64,000 bases of DNA from Amylostereum areolatum (lineage: Eukaryota > Basidiomycota > Agaricomycetes > Russulales > Stereaceae), in NCBI GenBank assembly GCA_012932865.1, contig SAXG01000012.1, positions 1 through 64,000 on the forward strand, read 5' to 3'. Below the pieces are notes generated by a model, which saw only the letters and a list, made by a program, of their open reading frames with translations, was not told where the DNA came from and did no database searches. The translations under genes were made by a program, and so were the position numbers. Shown piece after piece: positions 23,208 through 35,464 of this stretch (position 1 is the first letter of the stretch; each line of letters begins with the position of its first letter).

Positions 23208-23668
23208 GGATGTGAGGGGAAGGGGAGGAAAGAGAGGGCACGCGAACGGAGGCATCAGGCAACTCAAGGGTCTGCGAATTGTTTACGCGTTGGCTGATTC
23301 GTCGGATCGCGTCTTCCGGTCTAGAGCCTCGGTCTCCCGACTCCCGCAGCCTGCCGCAGGTCTCCCCGAAGGCCGAAACGCAGCGCCACTGAGTCTGCAG
23401 ACCTCGACGTCGCTCAGAAGGTTCCCGGATTACGACTCACCACACCAGAAATCAATATATCAACACTAATGCTATTGCCTCGTAGAATTTACAGTCGTGA
23501 GGGTCATGTCAGAATAGATTATTCATGCTGTTGATGTATACGATTCAGAGGAAGCTTGACTGGTAGTTATCAGGATTCAAGAACGGTGCAAATGAGACTA
23601 GGAGAATGCAGTATCAGCAGGAAAACAGGGAATTATTAGAAGGAATGTGCGGGAGAGGAAACAGAGGG
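23208..23668. other. intergenic between MIP and the WHIM1 gene
   Basis: This is the MIP promoter region and the 3' flank of the WHIM1-domain gene. No further coding signal is seen. Confidence 0.4.
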
Positions 23669-25836
23669 CTAGGGTAACAAGACCACGAGAAAGGTATAAG
23701 CATCGGTCAAGCTGTAGGATGAGACACGGCGGTTGCTTCGACGTCGACTGGGCCTCGATTCGCTCCGTGAATCCAAGTCCATAGCATCCGCTGCAGGGGG
23801 ACCGTTCCCGTTCGCATTCTCGTGAGTTCCATTGACACCACTGACCTGAGGTTGGGCTGCTCCAGGAATCGGTTCCACAGCGTAAAACCAAAATTTGCTC
23901 TTCTTCCGCCCAGCGACCTGTTCAACCGCCTTTTCCTGTCATTTTGATTTTAGCTGCACCCGACCGCTTCACACCCCATGCCTCGTCCGGTACGTCCACT
24001 TCCATATCATCGGCCGTGGAGAGTACACTGTCTTCAGTGCGCGCGCGTTTTGGTGGGGGTTCGTCCAGCTGCATTGTCGGAGGGGCGCCCAGTCGCGTCG
24101 ACCGTCGTTCCCCGCGCCATGAATCCCAGGAATCAGCTTCCGCCGTACGTTTGGTACCGCCGTTGCGAGCCACTCTCCCTGAACGCCGTCGCCCTTCCGA
24201 TGTAGCTTGACGACTGCTTGATCCTGTATCTGAGCGGGAGTTTGCGTAATCGGCCTCCTCGTCGTAGCCCTCATCTGCTTGAACGTTGTATTCGTCGTCC
24301 TTCTCGTTCTTTCGAGGAGGGAATGTTAGCTACGTATTGCAAGTCGACAATAGCGAGAAAAAGACCCTACATCGCTATCGATAGCGTCATAGTAAACATA
24401 GTCCGGCCGGCGCACTTGGCGTCTTGTTCGCGTCTGCCGAACTTCTGCCTGCGCCATTAGCATATGACGCTGCTCGACCTTCTTCCTAGCTTTCTGGATA
24501 CGCTATACCAATAAGTCAGAACCCAGTTGGCCTTCGGGGAGTAGCGAAATGAATCCCAAACAGGGCCTTTTTTGCAACAACCGCGGATTCGACAGTCGGA
24601 CATCAACTCACCGCAATCTCCTTGTCAATTGCCTCCAGTCGGACCTCGAGAGCAGGCTGCAAGGCTTGCGTGGGCCTGCTCCGGTTTTGTGCGTTTGCCC
24701 ACGGGCTTTGATTCAGGTGGCGCGGCGGATTTGATCCTTTCCATTAACGCGACATATTCGTCACGTGTGGAGGAGACAGACTCGAAGGTAGCGGTGATCT
24801 TCCATGGGTTGCTGGAAATGTATACCCTCGGCGAGTCTGCAAAGCAAAGTGGACGGGCACATTTTAGCAAGGAACACGAAAGCAGACAGACCCAAGATAA
24901 GATATCAAAGCGGCGGAAAGCGAGGGTGAGCGACGTCAGGATCAACCCAAATACGGACAAATAGCATGACGGTGGGGCGAGCAAGGTGGGAGAATGCACG
25001 GACCATCGACAACCCAGTAACGCTTTCGCGCAGTGTCCTGTCCAAGGGGGATGAATTGCAGATTCTCCATGCTGCCAGGGTCGTTGGGATCGAGCGGTGG
25101 AGGGTCTAGCGGGTCCTTCTTTTTGTGCTTGTTGTGCATCACGCCCCACGCACGGTCGATCGTATCCTTGATGGCAGGACTGTGGCTCAGTTGCAGTTCG
25201 ACCAGCTGGCGCAAGACTTTGAGCTGAGAGACCGCGAGATGAGTGAGCCGAACGAAAAAGACGTGCAAAAGCCATGTACTTTGAGATCCCACTCAGCAGT
25301 GAAGAAACCACTGCCCATGGTAAGAAAAGGATCCACATTGGCCTTTAGGTCGTCGTCCCAGAACACCGTGCGTTCATTTGTCTTGAAGTAGTCTGAGAGG
25401 ACGCCAGAAAGTGTGCTGGAGATTTGGTCCGAACTGGGGGTGAAACGCGTTTACGACACGTTTGGGACTTCTAAAAGGACCTAAAAGACCTGTACCCACC
25501 TGGTATTACGCGTGTTTGGGCGAAGGTTCAGAATGAAACGCGTCAAGATCGCGGTCATGACAGGATGAGGCTCTTTGACGAGCAATGCATCCTCGAAACT
25601 AAGTTATATCCAGAATGTTCAGCGCACAAGAGAGCTATAAGATTGAGGGCCACACACTCCATAGGTGAGTTGAATCCTTCGACTTTGCCTCGTAACGACG
25701 TGAACTTGACCACGAAGGAATACACGAATAGGGATTCCCAGCGGTCTCGAGGATGTTTAGCATTGGACGGTGGACAGACATGGCCCTTTTTATCGACGAT
25801 TGCGGACGCGGATGTTGAAGACGCGGACGCTTTCAT
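23669..25836 (-). CDS. WHIM1-domain chromatin-associated protein
   Basis: At least seven exons, starting at ATG 25836 (MKASASSTSASAIVDKKGHV). The N-terminal part (RWESLFVYSFVVKFTSLRGK, DFEDALLVKEPHPVMTAILT, VFWDDDLKANVDPF, DLKLKVLRQLVELQLSHSP) resembles the DDT/WHIM1 module found in ISWI-type remodelling factors. It is followed by the WHIM2/3-like ENLQFIPLGQDTARKRYWVV. A coiled coil (ARIQKARKKVEQRHMLMAQA), then acidic and basic low-complexity sequence and PPPKRAR complete it. It probably acts in the nucleus on nucleosome spacing, which is inferred from the domain. Two extra bases (about 24650 and 23931) break the frame without loss of sense. The end at 23669 is the stop in the last supported frame. 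Confidence 0.78.
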
Positions 25837-26130
25837 GTCAGTGATGATGGTCAGGAGAAAGGAGGCGGACGTTCAGCCATTGGCGCGCCGCCCCAAGACT
25901 TCCTCTATTTCGAGATGCACACACACAAACAAATAACGCCCTGAGGCAATTGCCATAATTACAAGGGACCGTGCAAAAGATCTCCATGCGTTCACACTCA
26001 CGACGCGAAAAAAACATCATATTCTCGACACGGTACAAGCATACAGGAGTGTGTAACCGATTGAGATAAGAGACCGCAAGCAGCCAGCGAGGTGATCCAA
26101 AGTACCGGTGTATTCCATACCAAGCAGGTG

Positions 26131-26655
26131 TTATCCGGGTCCCACCTGACACGAGAGTCATTAGTAGGTGTGTGACTTTGAAGATAGATGGTCTTACTTT
26201 GGGTATATCGTGGTGCTCGCTGAGCGACTCCAGCTTGGTGTTGAAGTCATGGACACGGTCTTTGTGCGTCTGATTGGCCAAACGCTTGACCTTATCTGCA
26301 AGCTAGCCACAGGGTTAGATCATGTAACGAAGCGACGGACCGACCAACGTACCCGCTTGCGCTGCACTTCCTGGAAGCGCCTCTCGCTTCTGTCTTGCGG
26401 TCGGCACTGCTTCCTGCGATCGCAGGAGAGTTCCTACCACTACCAGATGGCGACCCCGGGGTGGGAGAGTCGCGTTTCAATATCTCCTTCACCGCCGCAT
26501 CTTTGTCCTTTGATTTGGACTTCTTCTTCCTGACGAACGGTAAGTCCATGAATACAGGCCCTAATCGAGGAAGTACGCACTTCTTCACGCCGCCAGTCTA
26601 CCGTCTTACCCTTGAGTTTAAGAGTTCCGCCGGGACGAAAGTCATAATCTGACAT
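26131..26655 (-). CDS. FAM32A: FAM32A-family nuclear/spliceosomal protein
   Basis: The start MSDYDFRPGGTLKLKG is the family N terminus. A lysine-rich block (KKKKKSKSKDKDAAVKEIL) follows. The C-terminal family core is RFQEVQRKR then LADKVKRLANQTHKDRVHDF and NTKLESLSEHHDIPKVGPG, stop at 26131. Introns lie between the Lys-rich block and exon 1, after QRKR, and before the last five residues. The human homologue sits in the step-2 spliceosome, and the family is short and nuclear. One extra base near 26603 and one missing base near 26376 disturb the frame. The gene is divergent from the TMEM115 gene. Confidence 0.85.
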
Positions 26656-26903
26656 CCGGCCTGGGTGCAGAGATGTGGGCAAGAGCAAGAGAACGGGATC
26701 ACGGCGTGAGGGAAGACATCACGGCTGTGACGGTTGTGACTGGCGATTAGACGCTCGCAAGTCCGGAGTGGATGTCAGCGCGCCCTTCGAAGTTGCTGCT
26801 CCCTCGTCTGACCGACGCCGCGACGCGACCGCCGAGGACCTCTTCCCTCACATCTCACACCCGCCGCTCACGTCTACCCTCACGCCCCCCCACGTTTTCT
26901 ACC

Positions 26904-28191
26904 ATGGCTCTTCTCGTGGGCTCACCCCTTCAGCTCATCGCGTCTGTACCTCCAGTCACTCGCGCTTTTACAGCCACTACCGTCGTCTTCTCTCTCCTCT
27001 ATCTTTGGATGCAATGGCAAAGCGAGGACGGACGTCCGATCCCTTACCTCACCCTTGTCCCGGGCTCGAGTTTGTTCTATCCGTGGACCTTCCTTACCTC
27101 CGTGTTTGTTGAGACAAGTATCATTGAGGTAAGTGTTGACGTTGAGCGCCTGCGCATTTTCTCTTGCTGTTCGCACTGTGCTCACGCCCGCCTACATTCA
27201 GCTCATTGTATCTTTAATCTTTGTCCCTGCATCTCTACGCTACCTGGAGAGGCTTTGGGGTGCGGCCGAGACCGTGAAATTTATCGTGGCCACTGTCACC
27301 GTATCAAATATCATCGCGTTTGCCCTCAACTGGCTCGAGTTCATCGTTCTCAGGAATGCGGACCTCTTCCTGTATGTCACGCGCGTCTCATGGCTCACAC
27401 GATACTCATCGCGACTTTCAGGTATGGCATGGAGTACCATGGCCAGATGGCCCTTCAGATCGGCATCCTCGTTGCCTTCACTCAACTCATTCCCGAGCAT
27501 CACGTACACGTCCTCGGTGTCATCAAAGCTCGTGTCAAAGTGCGCCTTCTCTTTTCTTGGGCTATATGCTTGCTCATATTGTCCTTTAGACCCTTCCTAT
27601 GGCGTATGTCACGTTCTCGACCGTCATGTGCATCTTGGGCTTCCAGTGCCCATATATCGTCATCCAGTTCGGCTTCCTCGTCAGTTGGGTCTGGTTGCGT
27701 TTCTACAAGAAGAACATCGGCGACACCTTGGGTGGCGGATACTCGTACGGTGATCGCAGCGAGACATTCGCATTGGTCAATTGGTTCCCTCCGTTTGTGC
27801 GGTAAGTGCTTCTCAACAAAATATGGGATCTTCACTTATTGTCGTCTCTCTAGCACACCCGTCGGTCTCCTCGGAAACGTCGTCTACATCTATGCGTCCC
27901 GTTTCCACTTGATACCCACTGGCGGTGCAGATGTCGAGGCGAACGGCTTCCTTCCGGGAAACGCTCGTGCTGAAGGCCGAAAGAAGAAGGTAGGTTACGT
28001 CGTCATTGGCAAAATGATGATATACTCACCCAAAGTCTAGGCAAATGGCTCTGAAAGCCCTCGACCAGCGCGTTGCGAACACCTCGAGCCCATCTGGTGC
28101 AAAGCCCCCGGCTGCGCGTACTGACTCTCTATCTTCCAAAGGCGAGGCTGTAGAAAATGCTGAGGAAGAAGACATTGGTCAGTCACGATAG
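26904..28191 (+). CDS. TMEM115: TMEM115/rhomboid-like Golgi membrane protein (DUF1751)
   Basis: Exons: 26904..27128, 27202..27371, 27422..27539, 27590..27801, 27854..27989 and 28041..28191. The start MALLVGSPLQLIASVPPVTR was chosen over an upstream in-frame start because the homologues begin here. Several membrane segments are visible (FTATTVVFSLLYLWM, LIVSLIFVPASLRYL, VTVSNIIAFALNWLEFIV, MAYVTFSTVMCILGF). The family motif YIVIQFGFLVSWVWLRFYK and the conserved GDRSETFALVNWFPPFV follow. It is an inactive-rhomboid-like integral protein of the Golgi with roles in retrograde traffic. In the last exon one extra A at about 28044 is needed to join KKKA to MALKALDQRV. Confidence 0.87.
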
Positions 28192-28501
28192 TTAGAATCA
28201 TTCCGTTGGGTTTGTGCGACAGTGTGTTGGCATCGTGTGGCGGTCATTGCATCTTTAGTTTGTATCTATTACCGTACGCTCGGGCGTGTAATGCCATGGT
28301 CTAATTCTCATTGTTGTTGAATTGAATGTGCAATTGCAAAGGGACGGATGTGTCGTGTTCCGAGCGTCAGACCGAGCGCGGTTTCTAAACTGAGCCACGA
28401 TCGTAGCCGCTCGCTCGCAGATACCTTGTCCGACCTCCACGTCCACCTTGACGTTCCACTTCTTCCTTATCCTCTCCTCGCATGTTCCGCCTTCCGCTAA
28501 T
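28192..28501. other. intergenic between TMEM115 and COG1
   Basis: 310 bp without coding signal. It is presumed to hold the TMEM115 3' end and the COG1 promoter. Confidence 0.35.
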
Positions 28502-31500
28502 ATGTTCAGGAGATCATCCTCTGTGTCCGATTCTCCTGCTGCCTCGTCTTCAGCTCTAGCAAGGTCGCCGAAGCAAGTCGCTACTCCGCTACAGAGCTTC
28601 CGCGCGGCCGCGGCGTCAGCATCTCCTCCGTTGCCCTCACGCACGGCCTCGTTCTCATTCTATAGGCCAACAATTTCACTGGACGCTTTAGACCCCGATG
28701 ATCTCTTCACGAAGCATTCTGTAGCGGAGGTGCGAAATGTCCAACTCCGTCTCAGGTAGCGCACGCGTTAGTTTAAACGTCACCCTGAAGTGTACTGAGG
28801 TGTACTCCACGTTTGTAGGGCAGATGCGGACGCTAAACAGGAGGAGTTGCGGATCATGGTTGGGTGCGTGCTTCTCGTTCTCACTGAGGAGACCACGCCA
28901 GAACTGTAATTCGAAAGCGCAGGGAACGGTATCGCGACCTTCTCCAGGCCTCGACATCCATAATATCCATCTCCGAGTCCTCGAAACGCGTGGTTGACGC
29001 GCTCGAGGATATGAAGACATCTGTACCAAATCCTAAGATTGAAATACAGCTACCCAGACGGTCCATGACGAGCAGGAAGGATGGTACGTTCCGCGACATC
29101 AGCCCACATAGCCCCCTACTGACAACTACCTTTGTCCATAGACTCCCATCTTAAAATGCTGCAGACGCTTGCGGCACATATGAAGCTGTTGCTTGACACT
29201 CCAGAACATCTATGGAGGTTAATCGAAAGGAAGAAGTACCTTCACGCCGGCTGGCTATTTCTCCTTGCAAGGGTCATTCACCGAGCTTTGGTGCGGGAAG
29301 ATGACGAGGACGATGACGGTTGGGCAACACATGGGATTGACGTTCTAGTACGCTTCTCCGCGATCTATGCTGTGCATTTTGTATATTGAGATTTCATACA
29401 GGATCAATTCCCGCTTGTCCAACGGCAATGGGATACTGTTGCTCAGTTCAAGTCGCAGATTGCGTACAAGGCGACGCTATCCCTCCGTGACTTGAATGCA
29501 GTCAGTGGAGGTAAGCTTAGTGTCGGCCTTTCCGTCGTACTATCGCCTCACCTTCCATTTCTCAGGATACGTGTTCCGTTCTACTTATTCTCCACCTTCT
29601 GGAATCGCGGCCCCTTCCAGATATTCTATCAACTTATCTTCTGCAACGAACCTGTAGCCTCCAGACGTCATTGTCAAGAGGAGGCAAACCTGCTACCAAC
29701 GGCCACCCTCCCCAAGCACCTACGGGCGTCTCTCCTGTGAAGGCTCGAAAAACTGTGGTGCGCGAAGTGCGCGAGAGCATGGAGGCGGTTCTCGACGTTA
29801 TTTCCTTTACAGTCGGCGCTGCAAGACAAATATTCCGCTCGTCAGGCCCCAACGACCCGTCGCTGATGACACGCACTCTTGCGTTCATCCAGTCGGACGC
29901 CCCCAGGACAACAGACGGCCCTCTTCCGCCCGAACTGCAGATGTCCACCCAATACTTGCTTGGGAGTCTTCCCTCTGCGTCACACTTCTCAATACTTCCG
30001 CCTAGCATACGCATGTACAAACCGTACATCGACTTGACCTCGTCCACGTCAACCGTCCCTGCAACACTACTCTCGGAGAAATTGCATCAATGGTTCCAAA
30101 CAGCAGTGCGAGACATACAAAAGGTTACAGGAGCATGGCTCTCGGACTTGCAATCGCTTGCAGAAGTTTGGGATATCCGAAGATGGGTACACAAATGGGC
30201 AGATTCGAACGCCTTCCTCGAGGAGCCAGAACGTGTGGAATTGCTTGGTGTTGTGGATGTCATTGTCCACCGACAGGCAGCGGAGATATGGAGGTCACGA
30301 TTGAGTGATATGGGACATGAGTTTGAAAATGAACTTTCTTCGGCTCTGTCTGCGTTGTTGGACGGTACCAACGAGGGCCTGCTCGGTGAGCTACGCCGTA
30401 ACACACACGAATGTACTCTTCTGACGTTTATCATTGTAGAGGCATCACCAGCAAACTATCTGTTCCAAGCCCCACCATCGCTCTCCTCTTTCGACATCGG
30501 TGCAGGCCCCAGCGGTTTGGCGTCGACATTCCGAAAGTATGAGTCTGCCCTGCGAAGTAGGGTCGCAGGACGAACTCCACTTTTAGACAAGGTCCTGTCG
30601 TCTTTGGAACAACGAGCCGAGATGCTTCACAAGGACTTGGGTGCCATGCAAGACGACACCGATGGGTTTGTTCTTCTGTCTTACTGTTTCAGGCGGTTGT
30701 GTTCTTACAGGCAGCACAGGGATGCCTCCTCCGTTTCTCTGGAAGCATATCGACCCGACGCCAAAGAATTTTGCCATACGATCTTGCAGATAGTGTCAAC
30801 AGCGACAGAAGGAACGAACGGGGATTCAGGTACTATTTCTCACTACGTTCAGCATGGGCAATTTGCTGATATATACCCCTAGCTTCCTCAATTCGCGCCT
30901 TCGCCTTCATAGGGCGTGTGACCGCTGAATTATCGCTATCGTCATTTCTCTCAAACGTCCAACACGGTACGACTGCCGGGAGTGGTCAGTGAACTTACAT
31001 CTTGTTCAGTGTCCATACTTATGATATTGTATCAGAATTCGTGCAAAAACTTCAGGCTCTGCACGACGCTGCCGTAGATCGCTGGCGAAATCTGACTGTT
31101 GGTATCATAGTTGCTAAATACCGAGAAGCATGGGCTGCTGTATCACGAACCAGCCGTCATTCCAATAGTGAGTTGTTATTCACGATCGTTCGAACTTCAA
31201 CCTGAAGGTGGTACCTTAGGTCCTCCAATACCACAGTCGGCTTCACCCGCGGTGATGCAAGCGCTCCTGTCCATCTCAACGTCCAGCCACACGATCGAAA
31301 CGTCGGCAAACAGAGCTCAGAAACCCACTGCACCGACTGCGACCCTTCGACAGTTCGTTGTCACTGTTCTGGACGACTTAGACCGAGACGCTACTCAACA
31401 GCAGCTGCTCCTATGGGACCTTCGATTTCTACGAAAGCTTGCGCAGATGTGGGGTCACGACTGGGAAGATGTGTCCATTCGCTTGGGCAAGCGGATATCC

Positions 31501-31759
31501 AAGTGCGGGAGCGATGCAAGTAGACTTGATCTACGTTCATGGGCGGCAGCTAACGGAAATATTCTAGGCTCCCGACGTCGAAGACGCGATCCTGGAGCAT
31601 ATACATCGAACACAAGTCCTGCTGGCGCAGCTCCTTCCACCCGCGCAGCTGCCTCCAATATCGACCAAGGGCAAGAAAGACGGCCTTCCCCAATGGGCTC
31701 CTCCTGCATGGTCTGCCCTACGGCGGACAAGAACGTCCAGCCGGCGATGGAGCTCGTGA
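28502..31759 (+). CDS. COG1: conserved oligomeric Golgi complex subunit 1
   Basis: The start MFRRSSSVSDSPAASSSAL at 28502 is followed by a Ser-rich leader and the Vps51/COG1 N-terminal module (DPDDLFTKHSVAEVRNVQLR, ERYRDLLQASTSIISISESS, SSKRVVDALEDM). Next comes LLLDTPEHLWRLIERKKYLH and AGWLFLLARVIHRALV, diagnostic for COG1. Many small introns separate further exons, including a long one at about 29600-30430 (KARKTVVREVRESMEAVLDV, HQWFQTAVRDIQKVTGAWLS). The C terminus is ILEHIHRTQVLLAQLLPP to APPAWSALRRTRTSSRRW, stop at 31759. COG1 is part of lobe A of the tether for intra-Golgi retrograde vesicles. The frame is well kept except for one shift near the last intron (31521-31569). Confidence 0.88.
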
Positions 31760-31898
31760 AACCAGGCCCGCGATTTGGACTATTACTTGTAGGGAGCACT
31801 ACCGTAGGATAAGATAGGCTAGGATATAATTCATTATTATTTGGATACATATATGTTTTATGAGTACTCGTCGACGCAAGCGGAGGTATAATCTGAAA

Positions 31899-34220
31899 CT
31901 ACTGGGAGGGGGGACATCTGAGACTGTCCGGAAGTTGTTCCCAGACTTCGGGGATGAATCGTTGGATGCGCGCACGAATGCTGCTATCCATGCCATAGTC
32001 TATGGCGAACTTCATTACGATGCGCGCGCTGTCCACAGTCGGGTTGGACGCCGTCCAGCATTCTTAGGCATCTCGACGCACAACTGCCGTGCCGCCTCGT
32101 CGAACGCGCCTACTCGACACAGACACTCGAGCCACGAGTGCCAGTTTTTCGCGTTGAGAATGTATTTCTCCTTGCGGAGCGTCTCCATGATGCGCTGAGC
32201 GGTGCGCACGGCGCCGAAGTAGCCACAGGCATCGAGGATGACGCTGATGCTGACGTTGTTTCACCTGGCGCGAGAGGTGTAGCATGCCCCACACGCGGAG
32301 GGCGTCGTCAAACGAGCCCGCGCGTTGGATAGGTGTCCATGAGCTGGTTCCAGCACGCAGTGTCCGGAACCATGCCGGCATCTACGGACAGTTTGTGATG
32401 TGAGGAGCGGATCGCGTGTAAGAGCGCTTGACGCCGTTCCATGTCGTGAGAGTCGATGTTTGCGACCGCGTTGGCGAATTGGCGGAAGAGGTCCGTGTAG
32501 ACGTGACAGTAGACGTTGAACCCGGCCTCACGCATGTCCCGCATGATCTCAAAGTACGCGCGCCAGGCCGGGATCTCGTTCTTGAACTGTAACTTGCTGA
32601 AGGTCTGCAGCACCGTGGAGTATCCCGGTACATCAAGGGGGGCGTGGGTGTAGGTCCGGATAGTCTTGTATACTTGGAAAGCTTCGTCAAATGTGGCCGA
32701 CGAGCGTAGAAGTAGAACTGCGGTGGACGCGGTGGTGGAGCTGTTCTCCGAGACGCGCCGGTCTCGCATGTCTTCGAGCAAAGATACGGCCTTTGGGAAG
32801 TACTTGGTCTTGTTGGGCGACGAGGACAACGCGAGAAGGAGCATATTGTACACGTCCATGGCGTCTTTGCTTTCAGCGTGCTGACGAACAACCCGAGAGA
32901 TATCCGTTACAGGCGGGTGCGCCTGTCCTCGGATGGTGGGTTGGCCTCCTTCACGGAGGAATAAATCTGTAAAGCGCGGTCCATTGCGGCCTCCGTCGGG
33001 CTGGCTAAGGATGATGAACAAAAAGCACGTATGACTGGCTTTCACCAGTGTGAAGTCTGGGATAATGCCTGAAGCCAGTGCTTCGGCGTAAAGGGCCAAC
33101 ACTCTGGACGTTGATGGGAACAAGGCCGTTCTCGGCGGATGCTTTTGTCCATGAGGTTTGCCCACATATAAGAGTGAGCAGCAACCTGGAGGGTTTTCTG
33201 CCAATGCAAGATGTCGGCACTTGTGTAATCATCGCCTAGGATGATGGCAAGGGAGGACGACGTGGGCAAGAAGCCTTCCTCCGCCAATTCGAGGTATTTG
33301 CGCGTGGAACCCGACCTCCCGCCGACACGCCCTGCCTTGACAATTTCGACACTTCTCTGGATGTTCAACGTCTCGTCGAAGGCGTAAGCTTGTTTACGTT
33401 GGCTGTAAGTCTCTTGAAAATGGACGGCCTCGGCCACAGACCCTTTTTCAGCGATCCCGTCCGAAAGGAGAGAGAGGAGACATGGATCAACGGGAACCTC
33501 CTGGGAGGAAAGCAGGTCGAGCAACTTAAGGGCGCGTTCACCGTAATTAGGATCGAGAAAAACCCTCTGTACGACGAACGTGTACGTCTCGGGCGTCGGA
33601 TGACAGCCCGTCCTGATCATCGTCCGAATAGCCTGTACGATTTCTGACCAGCGGCCTTCGTGGAGTGACTTGCTGCAATGCCGGAAGTAGATGTGCCAAT
33701 GCTCGAGGGACGGCCTAACGCGGCCTGGCTTTTTGGGCATCGAGGTGATCCATTTGAGGATCGCAGAGGCCCTGGGATTTGTAGAAAGACCGTTCAGGAT
33801 GAGGAGGTGTGTATGAGGGTGAACATGCAGGCGTAGGACATGTTGCATGTCTGTCAGTATGCCATTGATTAGCCCAATGTGAGGTCGACGCCCCGAGGTT
33901 GCGAGTGCGGTGATGGCATCTCGAATATCTGCCTGAATATCCTCCGCAGGGCGTATGCCAGAATACGCCAGTGCATCCCGGAGCGCGAATGTAAGACTTC
34001 TCAAAGTCAGGCCCGACCCCTGACAGACTGGCCTGCCAAACTTCCTTCTGAAACTGCTTGGCCAAGGTAGTGACAGAGGAGCTAGGTTTTTGAAGTTCCA
34101 GATAGCGAGAGGAAGGGGGGAGAGGGGGAGGAGAGCCATTTGTAGGAGCGTGGATGGGTGGAGGTGGCAAGGCGCGGCCATAGGGATGTGGACCAGCTGC
34201 AGGGATCTACAAAAGAACAT
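31899..34220 (-). CDS. pentatricopeptide-repeat-like mitochondrial protein, frameshifted
   Basis: This is a long helical-repeat protein with PPR-like spacing (SEIVQAIRTMIRTGCHPTPE, RALKLLDLLSSQEVPVDPCL, KAVSLLEDMRDRRVSENSST, EAFQVYKTIRTYTHAPLDVP, YSTVLQTFSKL, AQRIMETLRKEKYILNAKNW). It ends PEVWEQLPDSLRCPPSQ, stop 31899. PPR proteins bind organellar RNA, so a mitochondrial expression role is inferred. The N terminus is uncertain. The frame encoding IPAAGPHPYGRALPPPP looks more natural than the one starting MFFCRSLQLV at 34220, and an upstream exon reaching about 34437 is possible. At least four frame changes are needed (near 33980, 33100, 32300 and 32030). Confidence 0.65.
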
Positions 34221-34517
34221 TCATGTGGGCACACCAGCTATTCAAACGCCCGTTAGAGATGCGAGAGAGACCGGAAGAAAAGGAAACAGACCTGACGAAG
34301 GACACGACTGAAGAGAAATAGTAATGTCGAGCTCGACGCGTCGATCCCAAGCCCGGGACGCGAAGTGAAGCCGTGGGAAACCGTGCGCGATAGAGCCTAA
34401 AGTAACAGCTGGCAGTGGCATCCCTCCACGTCAACACTCAACACCTTCAACGCCCCGAACACCTCCCTCCCCTCAACTCCGGCCCTTCCATTCGTCCCCC
34501 TCACGTTCTCTTCAAGC

Positions 34518-34926
34518 ATGTCCGAGAAAATTAAGGAGTTCGTCGAGATCCCCCAGGAGTTCATCCGTGACGGCCAACAGGTGCGTGTCCTCCTACTGTC
34601 TCCCCTGCGCCGGCTTACCTTTCTCCAGTTCATCGTAAGGTGTACAAAGCCGTCACAGAAGGGTGCGTCTTCCCTATGATCTATCTGTCCTCTCATCTCA
34701 TCCACTTCCAGAGTTCATCCAAATCTCGAAAGCCGTCGCGATTGGCTTCGCAGTCATGGGTTTCATTGGTTACTTCGTCAAGCTTATCCACATCCCTATG
34801 TGAGTTTCAGCACTATATTGATATGATTCTCTCTAAACCTTTGCGCAGTAACAATATCCTAGTGTACGTATCTATCACTCCGTCTCACTCCTTTCCGCTC
34901 ATCTCTTCCTCAGGGGCGGAGCATAG
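34518..34926 (+). CDS. SSS1: Sec61 translocon gamma subunit
   Basis: Five exons, 34518..34580, 34629..34662, 34712..34799, 34849..34863 and 34914..34926, encode exactly 70 residues, the family length. The product starts [19 protein letters not shown], continues [20 protein letters not shown] and [19 protein letters not shown], and ends ILVGGA. It is a tail-anchored single-pass ER protein that clamps Sec61 alpha in the protein-conducting channel. The frame is perfect across all exons, in contrast to several neighbours. A sec61 gene is among the conserved neighbours of the HD mating locus in polypores. Confidence 0.97.
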
Positions 34927-35464
34927 CGGGCGTCCCGCGCATTCCGGTTGTGTATTCCAGGAGGATTCTACTTATTGCCGACCATCTTTGGCGTTATGAG
35001 CTACCGCGGGCGCCAGTTCTGAGGAGGGAGGTTTCGAGACCTGTAGCACTGCGTGTACGTTGGAGAGGCTCGTCTCCTTTAAAACGTTTGGAATTATACG
35101 TCCAGTCCGTTCCTTTTATTGGGAGCCAATCCACTCTTTCTGCTACGTTTTTGTTCGGCACACCTGCAACTCGCGAACTTTGAGTAACACGATGCATGAA
35201 GACGCCAAGGCAAGTCTCCTTGCATGGTAGCTTCATATACGTCTGCAACGGACACTATGTTCTAGGTTCTTGGACACTTTCGTTCTTCGGTGGCGTGCGA
35301 TGTTCATGTATGCGGGACAACAAAAGTGACAATGTACAGGGTGATGCGATCGTAAAGTAGTAATTAGGTATTCCCTCGTTGGTTGAGCAATGTGGTCGGC
35401 TGGGCAAGCCTGTCTATGAGAATAGCCCCGGCCTTAATGTTGAATGTCTATTTGAATGCAGGGT
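34927..35464. other. convergent intergenic region between Sec61 gamma and glycine dehydrogenase
   Basis: This holds the 3' flanks of two convergent genes. No coding signal or structured RNA is evident. Confidence 0.4.
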